DNA of 64,000 bases. Source: Thuidium tamariscinum. Taxonomy: Eukaryota; Streptophyta; Bryopsida; Hypnales; Thuidiaceae. The stretch spans positions 16,554,001 through 16,618,000 of the forward strand of contig OX344753.2 in the NCBI GenBank assembly GCA_947034885.2. The letters are read 5' to 3'. The notes beneath the pieces are model-generated. The model was not told the origin of the DNA. It saw only the letters and a list, made by a program, of their open reading frames with translations, and ran no database searches. Position 1 is the first letter of the stretch. Each line of letters opens with the position of its first letter. Made by a program: the position numbers and the translations under genes. Below, piece by piece: positions 62,249 through 64,000 of this stretch.

Positions 62249-63481
62249 TTATGGAGGACAAAGACTAAGACAGAGATTGCTTTCAAAAAGAGTACCTTTG
62301 TTTAAAACATTAGAAACCACTGGACACGTATGCCACGTCCTGTTGGACAAATTGAACACTATGCAGGAGCAAAGGAAGATAGAATTTGCCAACCCAATGA
62401 CAACTCCCCATGCATGGTTTAAGAAAGACTGGATATGGACATTATTATGTGCTAACTGGACTATCATTTCCCTTCCCAACGTTGATAAATGTATGTACTC
62501 CCTTCTTGCAAGGATGAACTCAATAATCTCAATAGACTTCAGTTGATGCATATAGTCAATCCTCATGATCACACAAAATAAGCGGCCATCGCTTACTACC
62601 AGATGGGGACTAACATCATCATCATGATCATAAGGGACATCAATCCCAAGGTCAGAAACCACACCTGTCACCTTATTGTAAGAAAGGAGCCTGGCATAGA
62701 ACTCATCCTGATGAGAAAAGAGAGTGTAAAATTCATCCTTTAGGATGGCAGAAGCATAGCCCACCTTACGCCATCCACTCAGAGCATTAAGATGCCCTAG
62801 GACGGCAGCAGATGTCCTCCAGCTTGCTGTCTTTGACTCGTAAATGTAAGCAATGTTTGGCTGTCGGGCGTCTTCAGCAAGAGCAATAAAAAAGATCTCA
62901 TACTCCGTCGAATCCCTATTTGTGGACATCGCAACCCATTCAGGTCTTCTCGACCATCCTACAAAGTGCGGAAGCTGCTTGACAGTTTTTAATACAGGAT
63001 TGCACACAAGTAGTGCGTTGGCGTGCGTTTCTAGTTCAGAACAAGATCTGCACCCATCGTTGATGTAATACGACAAACAAAACAGCCCTCCGTCAGCTGC
63101 CAGAATGGTCCTCTGCGGAGAGCGCCGTCCACACGTTCGAGGGCAACGCACAAGAATTCCCTTCTGCCTTATAAACTCGGCAAGGAAGTCACCGCTTAAA
63201 TAAAAGAACCTCTTGTTGGCCACATCCAGAACCTTCCAACCCCGGTCACTCCAATCCTCCCAGGCACCCCAATCCTTCCGGAGACTAATAAGAACGTATT
63301 CTTCTAGAGATGAGGCTCGAGCATGACGTGAGGCAAAGTCAGGGTCATGACTTATGAATCTGTTCCATTCCTTTGAGACCGCCCGAAACCGACACAAAGA
63401 GGCGAGTGGAAGAAACGTCACGACCACCTCAAGTAAATCCAAAGGAAGTTCTCTCCACACTCTCTCCATCCTGCTTGTCAT
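62249..63481 (-). CDS. F-box protein with beta-propeller-like C-terminal region (gene 3)
   Basis: 410-residue uninterrupted minus-strand frame, nearly identical to gene 1 (same LRKDWGAWEDWSDRGW spacing) but with SHDPDF after the F-box as in gene 2. F-box at about 10-50; C-terminal strands LLVCNPVLKTVKQL, YIYESKTASW and FNLSNRTWHTCP. The expected role is the substrate receptor of an SCF ubiquitin ligase in nucleus or cytosol; the target is unknown. Differences from gene 1 are scattered single residues, which fits a recent duplication of the A/C segment. Confidence 0.88.
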   Translation of the reverse strand: MTSRMERVWRELPLDLLEVVVTFLPLASLCRFRAVSKEWNRFISHDPDFASRHARASSLEEYVLISLRKDWGAWEDWSDRGWKVLDVANKRFFYLSGDFLAEFIRQKGILVRCPRTCGRRSPQRTILAADGGLFCLSYYINDGCRSCSELETHANALLVCNPVLKTVKQLPHFVGWSRRPEWVAMSTNRDSTEYEIFFIALAEDARQPNIAYIYESKTASWRTSAAVLGHLNALSGWRKVGYASAILKDEFYTLFSHQDEFYARLLSYNKVTGVVSDLGIDVPYDHDDDVSPHLVVSDGRLFCVIMRIDYMHQLKSIEIIEFILARREYIHLSTLGREMIVQLAHNNVHIQSFLNHAWGVVIGLANSIFLCSCIVFNLSNRTWHTCPVVSNVLNKGTLFESNLCLSLCPP

Positions 63482-64000
63482 GACGAGCCTCTGATGCTGA
63501 ATCGCAATTCACGGTGGGCTTGCTCGTGCTTCAGAATACGCTCCCTAGCGATTCCTTATGCTGCAACACAAGATAGCAAGTACTCAGATCATGTAGATCA
63601 CACATTTGACAGGAACGGCTGACTATTTCTGAAATTTTCACGCAAGTACTTTTCTACATGCTCCCACGATCGCCACAGAACAGGATTACTGCATTAGATC
63701 TCTTTAGCAATGCACGTCACGATTCGGTTATATTCAAAATACTTGGGAGATTGGTAATACAAGTTACTGAATATTATAATACTGCTGGGCTAACACCTCA
63801 TACAATACAAACCCCCACCCCTTTCAAAAATATACCACAAACATCCAGCAATGATGCCAATCGATCGGAAACATGGGAGAGATGAGACACTCGCATATTT
63901 CTCAAATCGATCGGAAAACATGGGAAACATCAGAAATAGACGAGAGTATGTTAACGACAACAAATCCCGCAGAAAGTGATACAGTTTGCATCAATGATTG
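63482..64000. promoter_or_regulatory. conserved 5' flank of F-box gene 3 (cut by window end)
   Basis: Counterpart of 17750-18266 and 55034-55550; continues beyond the window. Confidence 0.5.

Larger units (their letters stand above)
57377..64000. repeat. segmental repeat unit C (partial, runs off the window)
   Basis: From 57377 the sequence matches unit A from 11631 with few differences, at an offset of about 45.74 kb. It includes both 5-bp-duplication TIR elements, the TA MITE and the F-box gene. Confidence 0.92.

Overview
The window looks like nuclear DNA of a land plant. It is AT-rich and gene-poor, has GT-AG introns, and carries F-box genes, a plant-type protein kinase relic, Mutator-like termini, many MITE-like elements and a Copia-like LTR. 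Operons, CRISPR arrays and rRNA or tRNA genes are not visible. The F-box and kinase families remind me of seedless plants (bryophyte or lycophyte), but that is a weak impression and the species is undetermined.

Layout. (1) 1-7030: intergenic, with a GGTCGCC minisatellite, a perfect-hairpin MITE, a long foldback and two TIR elements. (2) 7031-19017 is repeat unit A, ending in F-box gene 1 on the minus strand (16520-17749). (3) 19018-28558: a gene-like relic, a 2.8-kb non-autonomous Mutator-type element with a 9-bp target duplication (20049-22841), a short MITE, and a dead protein-kinase gene (26372-27701). (4) 28559-56424 is repeat unit B, a diverged copy of A with F-box gene 2 (53756-55033), expanded by several insertions. 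(5) 56425-57376: a TA-flanked MITE and an orphan coding fragment. (6) 57377-64000 is repeat unit C, nearly identical to the right half of A, with F-box gene 3 (62249-63481).

The main discovery is inside unit B: a complete 15.3-kb DNA transposon at 32567-47865. It is bounded by a 10-bp target duplication, and its empty site is preserved in unit A at 10241-10250. Its ends carry arrays of a 7-bp motif (NNGAGCR) starting exactly 15 bp from each terminus. It holds two divergently transcribed genes. On the plus strand is a transposase with a Mutator-like DDE-type core and a C-terminal SWIM zinc finger (42829-47162, one intron). On the minus strand is a 12-exon gene (33692-40509) whose product joins a ParB-like DGNHR module to a C-terminal beta-class DNA-methyltransferase fold. 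The catalytic DPPY and the glycine-rich SAM motif of that fold are both altered. A further exon (41226-41600) coding a basic/acidic protein may be its 5' end. Every gene carries nonsense or 1-bp frameshift lesions, so this copy is probably a recently dead member of an autonomous family.

The three repeat units act as an internal alignment. Insertions present in one unit and absent from another reveal exact empty sites for several element families, including an unclassified TIR family with 5-bp target duplications and a TA-target family. A and C share insertions that B lacks, so the A-C split is the more recent one.
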